Assembly: GCA_030841195.1 (NCBI GenBank)
Contig: JAVEDA010000429.1
Location: 1-6,485, forward strand
Reading direction: 5' to 3'
Origin: Actinomycetota bacterium
GTDB taxonomy: Bacteria > Actinomycetota > Actinomycetes > JACCUZ01
DNA length: 6,485 nucleotides
Part shown: positions 5,787 through 6,485 of the stretch, piece after piece
Layout: the number at the start of each line of letters is the position of its first letter
Numbering within the stretch: the stretch's first letter is position 1
Position numbers and translations under genes: made by a program
Notes under the pieces: model-generated
Told to the model about the DNA's origin: nothing
Database searches by the model: none
What the model saw: the letters and a program-made list of their open reading frames with translations, nothing else

Positions 5787-6485
5787 TCAGCCGACGTCGA
5801 GGCCAGTGCGCCAGGCCGCGAAGCTGAGCGTGTCCGCGGTCAGGGCCACCGACCGGCTCAGCGCGCGCGCCCCGTGACCGACATCACGCTCGCGACGGAG
5901 CAGCACCGGGCGTGTCCCGCCGGTCGCGTGCTGCAGTGCTGCGCACATCTTGCGGGCGTGCATCGGGTCGACCCGGGAGTCGCCGTCGAACACCGTGAAC
6001 AGGACAGCGGGGTAGTCGACGCCCTCGCGGACCAGGTGGTACGGCGAGTAGGACAGCAGCCACTGCAGCTCCTCGGCCACCGACGCGCTGCCGAACTCGT
6101 CCGACCAGGTCGCGCCCAGCCCGAACTGCTCGTAGCGCACCATGTCGAGCAGTGGCGCCGAGCACACGACGGCCGCGTAGAGGTCCGGCCGCTGCACCAG
6201 CGCCGCACCCACCAGCAGGCCACCGTTGGACCCGCCGGAGATGGTCAGCTGCGCACTGGTCGTCCAGCCGTCGGCGACGAGTCGCTCCGCGGCCGCGTGG
6301 AAGTCCTCGAACACGTTCTGCTTCTTGTCCCGCATGCCGTCGCGGTGCCACTGCTCGCCCTCCTCGGACCCCCCGCGCAGCTGGGCGATCGCGTAGACGC
6401 CGCCGGCCTCCACCCAGGCCAGCAGCCCGGCCGAGTAGCCGGGCGTCATCGGGATGCTGAACCCGCCGTACCCGTAGAGCACCGT
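5787..6485 (-). CDS. Prolyl oligopeptidase-family (S9) serine peptidase, C-terminal catalytic part
   Basis: Only the last 232 residues are in the window; the start, the beta-propeller and the beginning of the hydrolase domain lie off the right edge. The fragment is an alpha/beta-hydrolase domain of the S9A prolyl oligopeptidase family, which cleaves short peptides, typically after proline. It opens with VLYGYGGF, the oxyanion-region motif, then AIAQLRGGSEEGEQWH and KQNVFEDFHAAAE, all typical of the family. The catalytic triad is visible: Ser in GGSNGG (codon 6228-6230), Asp in DGDSRVDP (codon 5979-5981) and His in DVGHGA (codon 5874-5876). The GTG at 6480-6482 codes for the Val of the conserved motif and is not a start. 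The stop at 5787-5789 is followed 61 nt later by mscS on the same strand. The visible part is intact and should be active if the missing part is whole. S9A (POP) fits better than oligopeptidase B, but the missing part would settle it. Confidence 0.93.
   Translation of the reverse strand, partial: TVLYGYGGFSIPMTPGYSAGLLAWVEAGGVYAIAQLRGGSEEGEQWHRDGMRDKKQNVFEDFHAAAERLVADGWTTSAQLTISGGSNGGLLVGAALVQRPDLYAAVVCSAPLLDMVRYEQFGLGATWSDEFGSASVAEELQWLLSYSPYHLVREGVDYPAVLFTVFDGDSRVDPMHARKMCAALQHATGGTRPVLLRRERDVGHGARALSRSVALTADTLSFAAWRTGLDVG

Noticed and set aside
1..6485. Search for defence, toxin-antitoxin, retron, CRISPR, biosynthetic-cluster or mobile-element signatures.
   Set aside because: All six coding regions fall into well-known transporter, hydrolase, globin, peroxidase, channel and peptidase families; no intergenic region is long enough to hide another gene and no terminal inverted repeats or integrase/transposase motifs were seen.

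Overview
The window is a 6.5-kb piece of chromosome from a high-GC actinobacterium. The evidence is the strong G/C bias at third codon positions, the use of GTG starts, the AGGAGG-type ribosome sites, and protein sequences that resemble actinobacterial families. A Nocardioides-like or other Propionibacteriales host is plausible, but the genus is inferred from memory of protein style and not proven. Gene density is high and all six genes fall into recognisable families. I see no tRNA, rRNA, CRISPR array, insertion sequence, phage gene or toxin-antitoxin pair.

Layout from left to right. Positions 1-1849 (minus) hold most of an MMPL/RND-type membrane transporter whose C-terminus lies off the left edge. 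Positions 1850-1960 are a compact regulatory region carrying a promoter-like pair of hexamers, an 11-bp-period direct repeat and two inverted repeats. Positions 1961-3646 (minus) encode a GH13 alpha-glucosidase. Positions 3687-4079 (minus) encode a group II truncated haemoglobin (trHbO/GlbO type). A 92-bp divergent intergenic region follows. Positions 4172-4597 (plus) encode an OsmC-family peroxiredoxin, the only plus-strand gene. A long hairpin (4627-4668) sits between it and the convergent MscS-type mechanosensitive channel gene at 4721-5725 (minus). Positions 5787-6485 (minus) are the catalytic C-terminal part of a prolyl-oligopeptidase-like S9 serine peptidase that begins off the right edge.

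How the genes fit together: the globin and the alpha-glucosidase are co-directional and separated by about 40 nt, and probably share a transcript. The same two gene types are neighbours in the same order in Mycobacterium tuberculosis (glbO Rv2470, aglA Rv2471, from memory), so this is probably an old actinobacterial linkage. The globin and the OsmC peroxiredoxin diverge from one short intergenic region, which suggests a shared redox or stress theme. The peptidase and the mechanosensitive channel are co-directional with a 61-nt gap. The transporter is probably regulated on its own from the dense control region upstream of it.

The best candidates for a second look are non-coding: the nested control elements before the transporter, and a 26-bp tandem duplication that straddles the mscS stop codon. 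I found no convincing evidence for an undescribed multi-gene system. This looks like an ordinary housekeeping and accessory metabolic region.
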